Origin: Qipengyuania atrilutea
GTDB taxonomy: Bacteria > Pseudomonadota > Alphaproteobacteria > Sphingomonadales > Sphingomonadaceae
Direction: 5' to 3'
NCBI RefSeq assembly: GCF_013370205.1
Contig: NZ_JABWGV010000001.1
Span: 124,001-188,000, forward strand
DNA: 64,000 bases
Part shown: piece by piece, positions 26,238 to 35,281 of the stretch
How the letters are laid out: the number at the start of each line of letters is the position of its first letter
Numbering within the stretch: position 1 is the first letter of the stretch
Position numbers and translations under genes: made by a program
The notes under the pieces: generated by a model
What the model saw: only the letters and a program-made list of their open reading frames with translations
Told to the model about the DNA's origin: nothing
Database searches by the model: none

Positions 26238-28510
26238 CCGTTCACCAACCCCGGATCGAGCCGAACCCACGCCAGCCGCAGCACTTCGGTGCGTATCCGG
26301 CAGCGAGCGAGAACGCGATCAGCGCCAATCTTCGCTACGCCGCCGCAGCTGTACGCCGACATTTGTGGATGGCGCTGGCGATAGTCATCGGGGCTTTCGC
26401 GTTGGCCATAGTCGCGACGATGCTCGCGAAGCCGCAGTACACCGCCGTGACGAGCGTGCAGATCAACGACCAGCGCGACGAGGTGCTGGGCGAGGAACTG
26501 GACAGCAGCGTTTCCGCCCCCGCGGATTGGGACGTGGACCGGTTCCTCAATACGCAGCTCGATGTTCTGCGCAGCCGCTCGCTAGCGGAACGGGTCGCCG
26601 ACGCCCTCGACCTCTACGACGATCCGCGCTTTTTCGAAGCAATGGGCCTGCCCCCGGAGGTTGTTGCGGAAGGCGTAGCGGAGGCGAGGCAGCGCGAAAC
26701 CGTCATCGCCTTGCTGCAAGGCGGCCTGTCGGTCGATCTGCCGCGCTCCACCCGTGTTGCCGACATCGGGTTTACCAGCGGCGATCCCGAACTGACTGCG
26801 CGCATCGCCAATGCTTTCGCCGAGGAGTTCATTCAGGCCAATCTGCAGCGAAGCTTCAACTCGTCGTCTTACGCGCGCAATTTCGTATCGGAGCAGCTCG
26901 AGGAAGCGCGCGCCAATCTTGAGGCGTCGGAGCAGGTTCTCAACGACTACGCCAAGTCGGTCGGCTTGATCCGGACCCGGGACGCACTCGCAAGCGATCC
27001 GCGGCAGAGCAACGCTGGAACGGTGACTGCGGCAAGCCTGCTGCAACTGAACGATGCGGCCATTCAGGCGCAGGCCGAACGGATCGCCGCGCAGTCGCGT
27101 TATCAGGCGGTAAATGGCACACCGCTGCTGTCATCGCAGCCGGTACTCAGCAACCCGACGGTGCAGGCGCTCATGACTCGCCGCGCGGCGCTCGATGCGG
27201 AACTGCAGACCGCGCGCGGACGCTACCTGCCGGACCATCCCACTATCGGGCGCCTCGAAACCGAACTCGCCGCAGTCGGCCAGCAGCTTAACGCCGCGGC
27301 ACGCAACGTGGTAGGTTCGGTCAGGTCCGAATACCGTGCCACCGCCGCGGCGGAAAGCCAGCTCAACCGGCAGGTCGAGCGGCTTCGCGGCGAAACGCTG
27401 GCCGAACAGGACCGGTCGGTGCGCTACAACACGCTAGCGCGAGAAGCAGACACGGCCCGCTCGATCTACGACGGACTTCTCCAGCGCTACCGCGAACTCA
27501 ACGCATCTGCTGGTATCGCGTCGAGCAACATCGCAATCATCGACGAAGCCGGCGTACCCGCGGTCCCCTCTTCGCCCAGCCTGCCGCGAAACCTGGTTTA
27601 CGCGGCGCTGATCGGCTTGTTGCTGGCCGGCGGCGCGGTCTTCCTGCGCGAGCAGCTGACGGACAGTGTGCGCGTGCCCGAAGACGTCGAAAGCAAGCTG
27701 CAGCTGCCATTGCTCGGCGTTATCCCGCGCGCGGCCGAAGGCAGGCCGCTCGAAGCGCTGGCCGATCCGAAATCGCCGATCGCGGAAGCACATAACTCGC
27801 TGCGCGGCTCGCTATTGTATTCCACGACCCAGGGCCTGCCGGACGTCATCGCGATCACAAGCGCGCAGGCCCACGAAGGGAAAAGCACCACGAGCGTGGC
27901 TGCTGCTGCCGGTTTCGCGCGCATGGGCCTGAAGACCCTGCTAATCGATGCCGACCTGCGGCGGCCTTCCATTCACCGATTGGCAGGCAGTGAAAACGTG
28001 CGCGGCCTGACCGATCTTCTGACCTCGCAGGACCCGGTCGAAAGCGCGATCGCACCTTCGAACAGCTACGGCTTCGACGTCCTTCTTTCCGGCCCGATCC
28101 CGCCCAGTCCGTCCGAACTGCTTTCCTCGCTGCGCATGGCGCAGATCATCAAGCTTTCCTCGGACATCTACGACGTCGTGATCGTCGACAGCCCCCCGGT
28201 ACTGGGGCTTGCCGACGCACCGTCGCTTTCCCGCCTTGCGGACGGCACGATCTTCGTCATCGAGGCCGAGCGCGGGAGAAGCAGCCAGCTTCGGGCCGCA
28301 ATGAAACGTGTGCGCGATGCGAACGGTATTCTGCTTGGCGCGGTGTTGGCGAAATTCGATCCTGAAAAGGCTGGTAACCGGTACTCCGCCTATTCCGGCT
28401 ACGACTATTACAGCTACGCCGACACGAGCAAATCGGTCTTCGGTTGGCAGAGGAAGCACGAAGCGGCTGCGCGCGGTACTTCGCGCGATGCAGGCGAACT
28501 CGTCACGTGA
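26234..28510 (+). CDS. Exopolysaccharide chain-length regulator and tyrosine autokinase (Wzc-like)
   Basis: A 758-residue fused Wzz/BY-kinase. The N-terminal helix (about 46-64) and a second near 455-473 bracket a large periplasmic coiled-coil region, with the GNVR-type segment VRYNTLAREADTARSIYD just before the second helix. The cytoplasmic kinase has Walker A SAQAHEGKSTT (Lys550), Walker A' LLIDADLRRP (Asp572, Asp574) and Walker B VVIVDSPP (Asp652). The C-terminus holds a cluster of six or seven tyrosines, the autophosphorylation tail. It controls polymer length and export together with the Wza-like protein. Confidence 0.94.
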   Translation: MTVHQPRIEPNPRQPQHFGAYPAASENAISANLRYAAAAVRRHLWMALAIVIGAFALAIVATMLAKPQYTAVTSVQINDQRDEVLGEELDSSVSAPADWDVDRFLNTQLDVLRSRSLAERVADALDLYDDPRFFEAMGLPPEVVAEGVAEARQRETVIALLQGGLSVDLPRSTRVADIGFTSGDPELTARIANAFAEEFIQANLQRSFNSSSYARNFVSEQLEEARANLEASEQVLNDYAKSVGLIRTRDALASDPRQSNAGTVTAASLLQLNDAAIQAQAERIAAQSRYQAVNGTPLLSSQPVLSNPTVQALMTRRAALDAELQTARGRYLPDHPTIGRLETELAAVGQQLNAAARNVVGSVRSEYRATAAAESQLNRQVERLRGETLAEQDRSVRYNTLAREADTARSIYDGLLQRYRELNASAGIASSNIAIIDEAGVPAVPSSPSLPRNLVYAALIGLLLAGGAVFLREQLTDSVRVPEDVESKLQLPLLGVIPRAAEGRPLEALADPKSPIAEAHNSLRGSLLYSTTQGLPDVIAITSAQAHEGKSTTSVAAAAGFARMGLKTLLIDADLRRPSIHRLAGSENVRGLTDLLTSQDPVESAIAPSNSYGFDVLLSGPIPPSPSELLSSLRMAQIIKLSSDIYDVVIVDSPPVLGLADAPSLSRLADGTIFVIEAERGRSSQLRAAMKRVRDANGILLGAVLAKFDPEKAGNRYSAYSGYDYYSYADTSKSVFGWQRKHEAAARGTSRDAGELVT

Positions 28511-28526
28511 GCACGCAGGCATTGCC

Positions 28527-29609
28527 GTGAAACGCGGCGCGCTGCTTCTTGTGTTCGCAGCAATTTACGTCTGGGCGGTCGTGGGCAGCGGCCTCGACCG
28601 CATTGCGGAAAAGAACGCTGCGGTGGTCGATCTCGTCCCCTCTCCGTTTCGCGCCGCCGCGGAGCGAAGCCGCGCTATTTCCGCCATCGGTAACGAAGAC
28701 GCCGAAGCGGCCCTCGAAGCTGCAGAAGCGGCGCTTAGGGCGAACCCGGCCGATCATCGCAGTGCTGCATTGCTGGGCGTAGCTAACCGGCTGGCTGGAC
28801 GAGAAACCGCAGAAAAGGAAGCGTTTTCGGCGGCACGTCAGTTCGGTTGGCGCGATCCGGACACTCAAGGCTTCTGGCTGGAGCAACGGCTATCGGAGGG
28901 CAACTACGACGAAGCGGTCTTGCACCTCGACGCGCTTCTGCGGCAGTTTCCGGCCCTGCCGAATGCGCAGGAACTGATCGCTAACTTTGAGCGGAACAGG
29001 GCCGGGCAGCAAGCCTTGCGGGACCGGCTCGCCCTCGATCCACCGTGGTCGCGCACGTTCTGGCAACCGGAAACCGAGGATCGCGAGACTGTCTTGCGCC
29101 GCCGTGCGCGCTACCTCGGCGACAACAGTACTAAGTCGTGGGGCTGCGGACCGTCGGGTCCGCTCATGTCCGGCTTGTGGGAAACGGGCCTGCGCCGCGA
29201 TGCAGAGAGGGTGATGCTGGCACAATGTAGTAGGAATATTGCGGAAGGTTCGGTTGCCGACCCGCATTTCGACATCGCTCAGCGGCTCGGTTGGCGGCGG
29301 CATCCCTCGGGGGATATCACCTACCGAGAAAAGGAAGACGGACTGGTGGTTCGCAACCGGAGCGCGGCAACGCGCCTCGTCCTGTCGCAGCCCGTAGCAT
29401 TTGGCGAAGGCTTCTACCGCGTAGCGCTTTCCGGTGAAAATTCGGTGGCGGTCAGTCTCACCTGCGGAATGCCGCAAGTGCCGCCGCCGCGTAGCATTTC
29501 ACATACCGTTCGGGTGCCGGACTGCCGCGACCAGGTTCTTGGCTTGTGGGTCGGGGGCGGAAATGTCGCGACGTTTATCGCTATCACCGCGGCGAGCGCG
29601 ACGCCTTAG
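28527..29609 (+). CDS. Membrane-anchored TPR-like protein of the exopolysaccharide locus, function unknown
   Basis: A 360-residue protein not recognised as a known family. A single N-terminal hydrophobic segment (about 4-20) suggests a signal anchor with the bulk in the periplasm. Residues about 45-140 look like short helical repeats (AEAALEAAEAALRANPADHRSAAL; EGNYDEAVLHLDALLRQFP). The second half is Trp/Arg-rich and beta-like, with four cysteines. The start is GTG at 28527, 16 bp after the autokinase stop; no ATG fits. Its stop overlaps the convergent acetyltransferase gene by 4 bp. Position suggests a role in polymer assembly or export. Confidence 0.75.
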   Translation: MKRGALLLVFAAIYVWAVVGSGLDRIAEKNAAVVDLVPSPFRAAAERSRAISAIGNEDAEAALEAAEAALRANPADHRSAALLGVANRLAGRETAEKEAFSAARQFGWRDPDTQGFWLEQRLSEGNYDEAVLHLDALLRQFPALPNAQELIANFERNRAGQQALRDRLALDPPWSRTFWQPETEDRETVLRRRARYLGDNSTKSWGCGPSGPLMSGLWETGLRRDAERVMLAQCSRNIAEGSVADPHFDIAQRLGWRRHPSGDITYREKEDGLVVRNRSAATRLVLSQPVAFGEGFYRVALSGENSVAVSLTCGMPQVPPPRSISHTVRVPDCRDQVLGLWVGGGNVATFIAITAASATP

Positions 29610-30190
29610 CGCGGCTCTTCGATCCAGCGGCGTTCGCACAGCCATGCTGCGGGATTGCCGCGGTAGACGGCCATGGGCGCGGTATCCTCGAACAGAGCGC
29701 CGCGCGCAGACAGGACCGACCCCGCTCGCATCGTTACGCCCGGTCCGACGAAGGCTTCGGCGGCGACCCAGCAGCCTTCGTCGATCGTGACGGAGCGTTC
29801 GAGCAGCCGAAACTGCGGGTCGGATACGCCATGTGTGCTGGCGCAGATATGCGCGCGCTGGCTGATCACGCTATGTGCGCCGATGCATATCGCGCCTTGA
29901 TTGTACAGGATTGCGCCCGGTCCAATTAATGCGCCTTCGCCGACTGTCAGGCGGCTGGGCAACCAGATGCGAACGCTGGCATGGATGCGCGCCGATGGTC
30001 CTATTTGTGCTCCGAACAGCTTCAGGACGAAGCGCCGCCATGCCCATAGCGGCGGCGGAGTCCAGCGCGCCAACAGCAGCCAGGACAGTTGCCAGACAAT
30101 GCGCGCAAGCTTGTTGCGAAGGCCGAACGCCGGACCGGCCGCCAGAGGACGAAAGCGCGCAGGATCGTCAGGGGGAAGCGGGTCTGCCAT
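29606..30190 (-). CDS. Hexapeptide-repeat (left-handed beta-helix) acetyltransferase, WcaF-like
   Basis: A 194-residue acyltransferase of the kind that O-acetylates sugars in exopolysaccharide. The amphipathic N-terminus (LARIVWQLSWLLLARWTPPPLW) is typical of WcaF-like enzymes. From about residue 75 the hexapeptide pattern is clear (IGPSARIHASVRI, VGEGALIGPGAIL, IGAHSVISQRAHICASTHG, GCWVAAEAFVGPGVTM). The usual catalytic His is present in STHG. The ATG at 30190 lies within the 3' end of the glycosyltransferase gene (23-bp overlap); the longer open frame upstream is antisense or out-of-frame coding. Confidence 0.86.
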   Translation of the reverse strand: MADPLPPDDPARFRPLAAGPAFGLRNKLARIVWQLSWLLLARWTPPPLWAWRRFVLKLFGAQIGPSARIHASVRIWLPSRLTVGEGALIGPGAILYNQGAICIGAHSVISQRAHICASTHGVSDPQFRLLERSVTIDEGCWVAAEAFVGPGVTMRAGSVLSARGALFEDTAPMAVYRGNPAAWLCERRWIEEPR

Positions 30191-31292
30191 CGAGCAATAC
30201 AGCATAGGCGGCTTCCCAGCGTCCTGCGATAACGCGCTTTGATAAATCCCCGCCCGCGAGTGCCTGCGCCGCGCGGGACATGGCCAGCCAAGCGTCTTCG
30301 CTGACATCAAGCGTCCTGCCGATGGCTTCGGCGATCGCCGCCTTGTCCGTTCCGCTATCGAGCGCAGCGCCGCGGGCATATCCGCTCTCAAGGTGGCAAG
30401 CCTCGCTCATCACGGTCGGCGTTCCGACCGCCCATGCTTCGAGTATTGTCATCGGCAGTCCCTCGCTGAGCGACGGTAGAATCAGAGCGCGCGCGTTCCG
30501 AAGCAGCGCCGCTTTGGCGTCGCCGTGCACCGGGCCCGCGAGCGTAATGCTGTCGTTCCGGGCGCAAGACGCAGCCAGATCGGCCGAATACGCCGCCTCT
30601 CCCGAGCCTGCGATTGTTAGCGTTGCGCCTCGTGGCAGCGCGCTTTTCTCTTCGAGTGATTTCCAAGCCTTTACAAGCGTAAGAACGTTCTTCTTCGGAT
30701 GAATTCTCCCAAGGTAGAGCAGGTGCGGAGGCGACATTGTTTTCCGCTCATGCGAGAGCGGCGGGGCGGGGTTGGCGATGACCAGAGCTCCATCACGGCC
30801 CGCCTCACGTCCGATATCTCCAGCCTCCGCTTCAGTCAGCGCATGGAAGCACGAAGCTGCCCGCCACAGTGACGTCTCCCACCACGCTCGCGCCACCCGC
30901 TTCTTCATGCGGCCGCGCCCGGTGATCCACCGATCGAGCATCCCGTGCGGTGATACGACCAAGGGCCGACCGGTGCTGCGTGCCCATTCGAGCGCAGCAC
31001 GGCCTGGGTAGTGCCAGATGCCGTGGAGATGGAGCAGGTCAAGCCTCGCGTACTTCAGTCGTCTCGTCAGCGATGGGGCAAAACCCACCGCCCCCGGCCC
31101 CATCACCGGCGCGAGGATCGTTTCGAACTCGCCCGTCGCCGTCGCGCCGTCGTCGAGCGCGGCAATTACCGGCTCGGCACCGAGTCCGCGCAACATCCTC
31201 GCCTGTGCTTCTACCGCCGTCCAGACGCCGCCGTTACGCGAACTCGCCCAGCTCGACAGCAGCCCGATGCGCTTTCCCGTCAGCGCCGACAT
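30168..31292 (-). CDS. Glycosyltransferase family 4 (GT-B fold)
   Basis: A 374-residue cytoplasmic glycosyltransferase. The N-terminal Rossmann half begins LLSSWASSRNGGVWTAVEAQARML, a donor/acceptor-binding start of GT4 enzymes. The C-terminal half contains LLYLGRIHPKKNVLTLVKAW and the GT4 signature SEGLPMTILEAWAVGTPTV with its two Glu residues. It probably adds a sugar during exopolysaccharide repeat-unit synthesis, together with the overlapping acetyltransferase gene. It starts 10 bp after the fumarylacetoacetase stop on the same strand and may be read from that operon. Confidence 0.9.
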   Translation of the reverse strand: MSALTGKRIGLLSSWASSRNGGVWTAVEAQARMLRGLGAEPVIAALDDGATATGEFETILAPVMGPGAVGFAPSLTRRLKYARLDLLHLHGIWHYPGRAALEWARSTGRPLVVSPHGMLDRWITGRGRMKKRVARAWWETSLWRAASCFHALTEAEAGDIGREAGRDGALVIANPAPPLSHERKTMSPPHLLYLGRIHPKKNVLTLVKAWKSLEEKSALPRGATLTIAGSGEAAYSADLAASCARNDSITLAGPVHGDAKAALLRNARALILPSLSEGLPMTILEAWAVGTPTVMSEACHLESGYARGAALDSGTDKAAIAEAIGRTLDVSEDAWLAMSRAAQALAGGDLSKRVIAGRWEAAYAVLLDGRPASP

Positions 31293-31302
31293 GTGGAAAG
31301 CG

Positions 31303-32313
31303 TCAGGCTTTGACCACTTCCTGCGCGATCGTGCCGAAGATCGAATGGCCGTCCTTGTCGTTCATGTACACGCTTACGGTATCTCCGGGGCGCATGAACC
31401 GGGTCGAGGCCTCGCCGTTTGCGATCGTTTCGATCATCCGGATTTCTGCGATGCAGCTGTAGCCGCGCCCGCCTTCGGAGACCGGCTTGCCTGGGCCGCC
31501 GTCTTCACCCTTGTTCGAAACTGTGCCCGAACCGATGATGGCGCCGGCGCCGAGCGTGCGGGTCTTGGCGGCGTGGGCGACAAGATCGGCAAGGCTGAAG
31601 GTCGCGTCTTCGCCCGCTTCGGCGCGGCCGAACGGCTCGCCGTTGTAATCGACCATCAGCGGCAAGTGGATGAGGCTGTCCTTCCACGCATCGCCAAGTT
31701 CGTCCGGCGTGACGGCGACGGGCGAGAAGGCGCTGGACGGTTTCGACTGGAAGAAGCCGAACCCTTTCCCAAGTTCGCCGGGGATCAGGCCCCGCAGCGA
31801 TACGTCGTTGACCAGCATCAGCAGCTTGATGTGGCTCGCCGCTTCCTCGCTCGATACGCCCATCGGTACGTCATCGGTGATGCAGGCGATCTCGCCTTCC
31901 ATGTCGCAGCCCCACGCCTCGTCGCCGAGCGGAATGTTCGCGCGCGGCGGCAGGAAGGTGTCGCTGCCGCCCTGATACATCAGCGGGTCGTGGTAGAAGC
32001 TTTCCGGCACTTCGGCATCGCGCGCCTTCCGTACCAGTTCGACGTGGTTGATATAGGCCGAGCCGTCCGCCCACTGATAGGCGCGGGGCAGGGGGGAGTG
32101 CGCTTCGCGTTCGTGGAACCGCTCGCACGGCACCGCCTGATGCTCGACATCGGTATAGAGCGCTTCCAGCTTCGGGGCGAGCGCGTTCCAGTCGTCGAGT
32201 GCGGCCTGCAGCGTCGGCGCGATGTTGTCGGCAAGGCAGTAGCGGGTGATGTCCTTCGAGACGACCACCAGCTTACCGTCGCGCGATCCGTCGTTCAGTG
32301 TGGCGAGTTTCAT
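31303..32313 (-). CDS. fahA: Fumarylacetoacetase
   Basis: A 336-residue enzyme of the fumarylacetoacetate hydrolase fold that cleaves fumarylacetoacetate to fumarate and acetoacetate, the last step of tyrosine/homogentisate breakdown. Metal-binding acids are visible in GCDMEGEIACI and in LVNDVSLRGL, with further family motifs QSKPSSAFSPVAV and TLGAGAIIGSGTVSN. The pairing with maleylacetoacetate isomerase (4-bp overlap) supports the specific assignment over other FAH-family hydrolases. Homogentisate 1,2-dioxygenase is not in the window. Confidence 0.9.
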   Translation of the reverse strand: MKLATLNDGSRDGKLVVVSKDITRYCLADNIAPTLQAALDDWNALAPKLEALYTDVEHQAVPCERFHEREAHSPLPRAYQWADGSAYINHVELVRKARDAEVPESFYHDPLMYQGGSDTFLPPRANIPLGDEAWGCDMEGEIACITDDVPMGVSSEEAASHIKLLMLVNDVSLRGLIPGELGKGFGFFQSKPSSAFSPVAVTPDELGDAWKDSLIHLPLMVDYNGEPFGRAEAGEDATFSLADLVAHAAKTRTLGAGAIIGSGTVSNKGEDGGPGKPVSEGGRGYSCIAEIRMIETIANGEASTRFMRPGDTVSVYMNDKDGHSIFGTIAQEVVKA

Positions 32314-32963
32314 TGGGCGGGGTTCCTCTCTGGATTGTCTGCTTGTTTATCGGGGTGAGCGAGCCGGAAGGGCTCGAGCGCCTGGCAGGCTTCGTCGATC
32401 CGGACCATCCGCGGACAGTCCGAGAGATCGAAATCGAAGCGCCGGGCGTTGTATAGTTGCGGCACGAGAACGGTTTCGAACAGGCCCGGTTCGCCGAGCA
32501 GGAAGTCGCCGGTATCAAGCTGTTCGAGCCGCCGTTCGACCGGATGCAGCGTGCGCGCCAGGAAGTGGCGGTAGTAGGTATTGATCTCGTCCTGCGAATG
32601 GCCGAGCGGGTCCTTGAGGTACTTGAGCACCGGCAGGTTCAGCGGCGCGTGCAGTTCGGTCGCGATGGCGTAGGCAAGTTCGCGCACGGTGAAGCGGTCC
32701 TCGATGTCTTTCGGCATCAGCTGCGGCCCGTCGGGATAGGCCTCGTCCAGCCATTCGAGCATCGCCATCGACTGGCTGCGGTCGCGCCCGTTCGCTTCGA
32801 GCATCGGCACGCTGCCGAAGGCGTTGCGCGCGGTGAAGGCGTCGGACCTCTGCTCGGCTTCGAGCAGGTTCACCGGCACGTTCTCGAACGCGAGGCCCTT
32901 GAGGTTCAGCGCGATGCGCAGGCGGTAGGAGGTGGAGCTGCGGTAGTATCCGTAGAGTTTCAT
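32310..32963 (-). CDS. maiA: Maleylacetoacetate isomerase (zeta-class glutathione transferase)
   Basis: A 217-residue glutathione-dependent isomerase that converts maleylacetoacetate to fumarylacetoacetate. The N-terminal thioredoxin-fold domain starts MKLYGYYRSSTSYRLRIAL, matching the SSCSxRVRIAL-type active-site signature of zeta GSTs (with Thr for Cys), and GSVPMLE carries the cis-Pro. The helical domain follows. I chose the ATG at 32963, the normal family start, over one 12 bp upstream. Its stop overlaps the fumarylacetoacetase start, and the two enzymes act consecutively. Confidence 0.92.
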   Translation of the reverse strand: MKLYGYYRSSTSYRLRIALNLKGLAFENVPVNLLEAEQRSDAFTARNAFGSVPMLEANGRDRSQSMAMLEWLDEAYPDGPQLMPKDIEDRFTVRELAYAIATELHAPLNLPVLKYLKDPLGHSQDEINTYYRHFLARTLHPVERRLEQLDTGDFLLGEPGLFETVLVPQLYNARRFDFDLSDCPRMVRIDEACQALEPFRLAHPDKQADNPERNPAQ

Positions 32964-33012
32964 TATGTCATCCAATGCACAGGCCGCGCGCTTGCTCCTG
33001 AAACCCTACAGG

Positions 33013-33030
33013 ATGGAACACATGGAACAC
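33013..33030. repeat. 9-bp tandem direct repeat
   Basis: ATGGAACAC occurs twice in immediate succession in the 199-bp gap between maiA and the glutaryl-CoA dehydrogenase gene. It could be an operator, part of an interspersed genomic repeat, or chance. No other function is visible in this gap. Confidence 0.5.
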
Positions 33031-33162
33031 GGTACAAGGGCAAGAAAAAGCCGCACGTTTCCGCGGATTGGCGGGCGAGGGAAAAGCGGGCGGGGGAGCG
33101 GTTCATGCCGCCCCCTTTACCGGACTGCCGTGCAGTAGGACATACGCCCCCACCTAGCTCAC

Positions 33163-34347
33163 TCAAAACGCCGGAATGCCGGTGATCGCGCGGCCGAGAA
33201 TGAGCGCGTGAACGTCGTGCGTGCCTTCATAAGTGTTCACCGTTTCGAGGTTCACCATGTGGCGGATGACGTGATATTCCTCGCTGATGCCGTTGCCGCC
33301 GTGCATGTCGCGCGCGGTGCGGGCGATGTCGAGCGCCTTGCCGACGTTGTTGCGCTTCACGATCGAAATCATTTCGGGCGCGAACTTGCCTTCGTCCATC
33401 AGCCGTCCGACGCGCAGGCTCGCCTGCAGGCCGAGCGCGATGTCGCTCATCATGTCGGCAAGCTTCTTCTGGAACAGCTGCTTCGAGGCGAGCGGCACGC
33501 CGAACTGCTCGCGGTCGAGGCCGTATTGCCGCGCCCCGTGATAGCAGAACTCGGCCGCGCCCATGCTGCCCCAGCTGATGCCGTAGCGCGCCCGGTTGAG
33601 GCAGCCGAACGGTCCCTTGAGGCCGCTGACGTCGGGTAGCAGCGCGTCCTTGCCGACCTTCACGTCTTCCATGACGATGCCGCCGGTGGTCGAGGCGCGC
33701 AGTGATAGCTTGCCTTCGATCTTGGGCGCGGAGAGGCCTTTCATGCCCTTTTCCAGCACGAAGCCGCGGATCGCGCCGTCATGTGCGGCGGACTTGGCCC
33801 AGACGACGAATACGTCGGCGAAGGGCGAGTTCGAAATCCAGGTCTTCGCGCCGTTCAGCACGTATCCGTCGCCGTCCGCCTTCGCCGTGGTCCGCATTCC
33901 GCCCGGATCGCTGCCGGCATCGGGTTCGGTCAGGCCGAAGCAGCCGATAAGTTCGCCGCTCGCGAGGCCCGGAAGGTATTTATTGCGCTGTTCTTCCGAG
34001 CCGTAGGCATGGATCGGGTACATCACGAGGCTCGACTGCACGCTCGCCATGCTGCGGTAGCCGCTGTCCACCCGCTCGATCTCGCGCGCGATCAGGCCAT
34101 AGGCAACGTAGTTCGCGCCCGCGCCGCCGTATTCTTCAGGCACGGTCGCGCCGAGCAGGCCCGCCTGCCCCATCAGCGGGAACAGCTCGGGCGCATCGAT
34201 TTCGTCGCGGTAGGCATCGGCGATCCGCGGCTGCAATTCGCCTTGGGCGAAGCTGTGCGCGGTGTCGCGGATCATCCGCTCTTCCTCGCTCAGCTGGTCT
34301 TCAAGGTTGAAGGGATCGTCCCACGCAAATCGTGCCATGCCGGCCAT
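33163..34347 (-). CDS. gcdH: Glutaryl-CoA dehydrogenase
   Basis: A 394-residue acyl-CoA dehydrogenase that oxidises and decarboxylates glutaryl-CoA to crotonyl-CoA in lysine/tryptophan breakdown. Domain motifs include [58 protein letters not shown] and [20 protein letters not shown]. The YEGT catalytic Glu and the [10 protein letters not shown] ending are typical of glutaryl-CoA dehydrogenase rather than other acyl-CoA dehydrogenases. Two in-frame ATGs near 34338-34347 leave the start uncertain by three residues. Confidence 0.92.
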   Translation of the reverse strand: MAGMARFAWDDPFNLEDQLSEEERMIRDTAHSFAQGELQPRIADAYRDEIDAPELFPLMGQAGLLGATVPEEYGGAGANYVAYGLIAREIERVDSGYRSMASVQSSLVMYPIHAYGSEEQRNKYLPGLASGELIGCFGLTEPDAGSDPGGMRTTAKADGDGYVLNGAKTWISNSPFADVFVVWAKSAAHDGAIRGFVLEKGMKGLSAPKIEGKLSLRASTTGGIVMEDVKVGKDALLPDVSGLKGPFGCLNRARYGISWGSMGAAEFCYHGARQYGLDREQFGVPLASKQLFQKKLADMMSDIALGLQASLRVGRLMDEGKFAPEMISIVKRNNVGKALDIARTARDMHGGNGISEEYHVIRHMVNLETVNTYEGTHDVHALILGRAITGIPAF

Positions 34348-34373
34348 GTCGGTTCCTCTGATTATCTCGCGAA

Positions 34374-34826
34374 TTAGTTACTTGTGTAACCAAATACCCG
34401 ATATTCGCTGTCGTCGCAAACGCCGGTCACTTGCATACCCTCGTATTCGAGCCAAGCATGGAAGCGGTCTGCCTGCGATGGAGCACTGCGTGCGGCGATC
34501 TTCAACTCTGCGGTCACGCCGCGCCGGGCGAGCATCGCGCGCGCGGCGAGGGCTTGCGGCAGGCATTTCGTGCCGCCCGGAATATTGCGGCTGGCGCGCA
34601 GAACTGCGCGGCGGACCGCGGCGATTTCAAGCGGGGAAGCGCTGCTCGTTCGAGCGGCCGCCGGTGCCTTCATCCACCGCGCTGGCTTCGCAGTGCGCAG
34701 GCCTATTTCGTAATAGACGAGCCGTGCAGCCACTTCGAGCGTCAGCAGCCTCTCGGACCAGGAAAGGCCAGCGAGGGTTTGCAGCTTACGCGTAAGCGGT
34801 AATCGGGGCAGACGGGCAGAGATCAC
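34374..34826 (-). CDS. Transglutaminase-like protein of the lasso-peptide B2 family (Transglut_core3)
   Basis: A 150-residue protein with a probable papain-like catalytic triad: Cys88 in [20 protein letters not shown], His123 in [10 protein letters not shown], and Asp138 or Asp139 in GVCDDSEY. This spacing is that of the B2 leader peptidase of lasso-peptide pathways and of related stand-alone proteins. No lasso precursor, asparagine-synthetase-like cyclase (B1/C) or PqqD-like recognition protein is found near it, so lasso biosynthesis is not supported. It overlaps the upstream response-regulator gene by 4 bp, an unusual partner. Confidence 0.8.
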   Translation of the reverse strand: MISARLPRLPLTRKLQTLAGLSWSERLLTLEVAARLVYYEIGLRTAKPARWMKAPAAARTSSASPLEIAAVRRAVLRASRNIPGGTKCLPQALAARAMLARRGVTAELKIAARSAPSQADRFHAWLEYEGMQVTGVCDDSEYRVFGYTSN

Positions 34827-35191
34827 GCGATTTCGGTCGTGGCCAGCGCCTCCTGCACGCTTTCGATCACCCGCGCTGGCGGGCAGGGCTTCGCGAGCGC
34901 CTGCATCGTCGGGAAGCGCGCAGCCATTTCGTCCTCGGTCATTTGCCCGGAATGGAAGATGATCGGCACATTTTCGGCCATCAGTTTTTCGGCCAGCGGA
35001 AAGACGGTCCCGTCATCGAGCTGCACGTCGAGGATCGCGGCATCAGGCCGGTGTTTCTGAAAGGCGAGCATGGCGGAGGAAACGTCGCGGTGCGGCCCTT
35101 CGACCGTGTAACCCGCTTCTGCGACCGTGTTGCACAAATCGAAGCCGACGATCGGCTCGTCCTCTGCGATAAGGATCACCGGCTGCTTCAT
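34823..35191 (-). CDS. Single-domain response regulator
   Basis: A 122-residue protein that is only a receiver domain. ILIAEDEPIVG gives the acidic pair, AAILDVQLDDG the phospho-acceptor Asp, IIFHSGQ the conserved Ser/Thr position, and LAKPCPP the Lys. No output domain follows, so it must act by binding a partner or as a phosphate intermediate. The ATG at 35191 has a GAAGGTGGGA ribosome site; a longer open frame upstream starts before the receiver and is unlikely. Its stop overlaps the transglutaminase-like gene (ATGA). Confidence 0.9.
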   Translation of the reverse strand: MKQPVILIAEDEPIVGFDLCNTVAEAGYTVEGPHRDVSSAMLAFQKHRPDAAILDVQLDDGTVFPLAEKLMAENVPIIFHSGQMTEDEMAARFPTMQALAKPCPPARVIESVQEALATTEIA

Positions 35192-35281
35192 GTTCCCACC
35201 TTCTGTTCTGCTCGATTCGAAGGTTAACACGCAATTGCCCAGCGGCAAGCGCTTTCGAAAAGGCCCGGCGGGCGGCGGTAA

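Noticed and set aside
34374-34826. Lasso-peptide biosynthesis cluster
   Set aside because: Only the B2-like protein is present; precursor, cyclase and recognition protein are missing, so a lasso pathway is not claimed.
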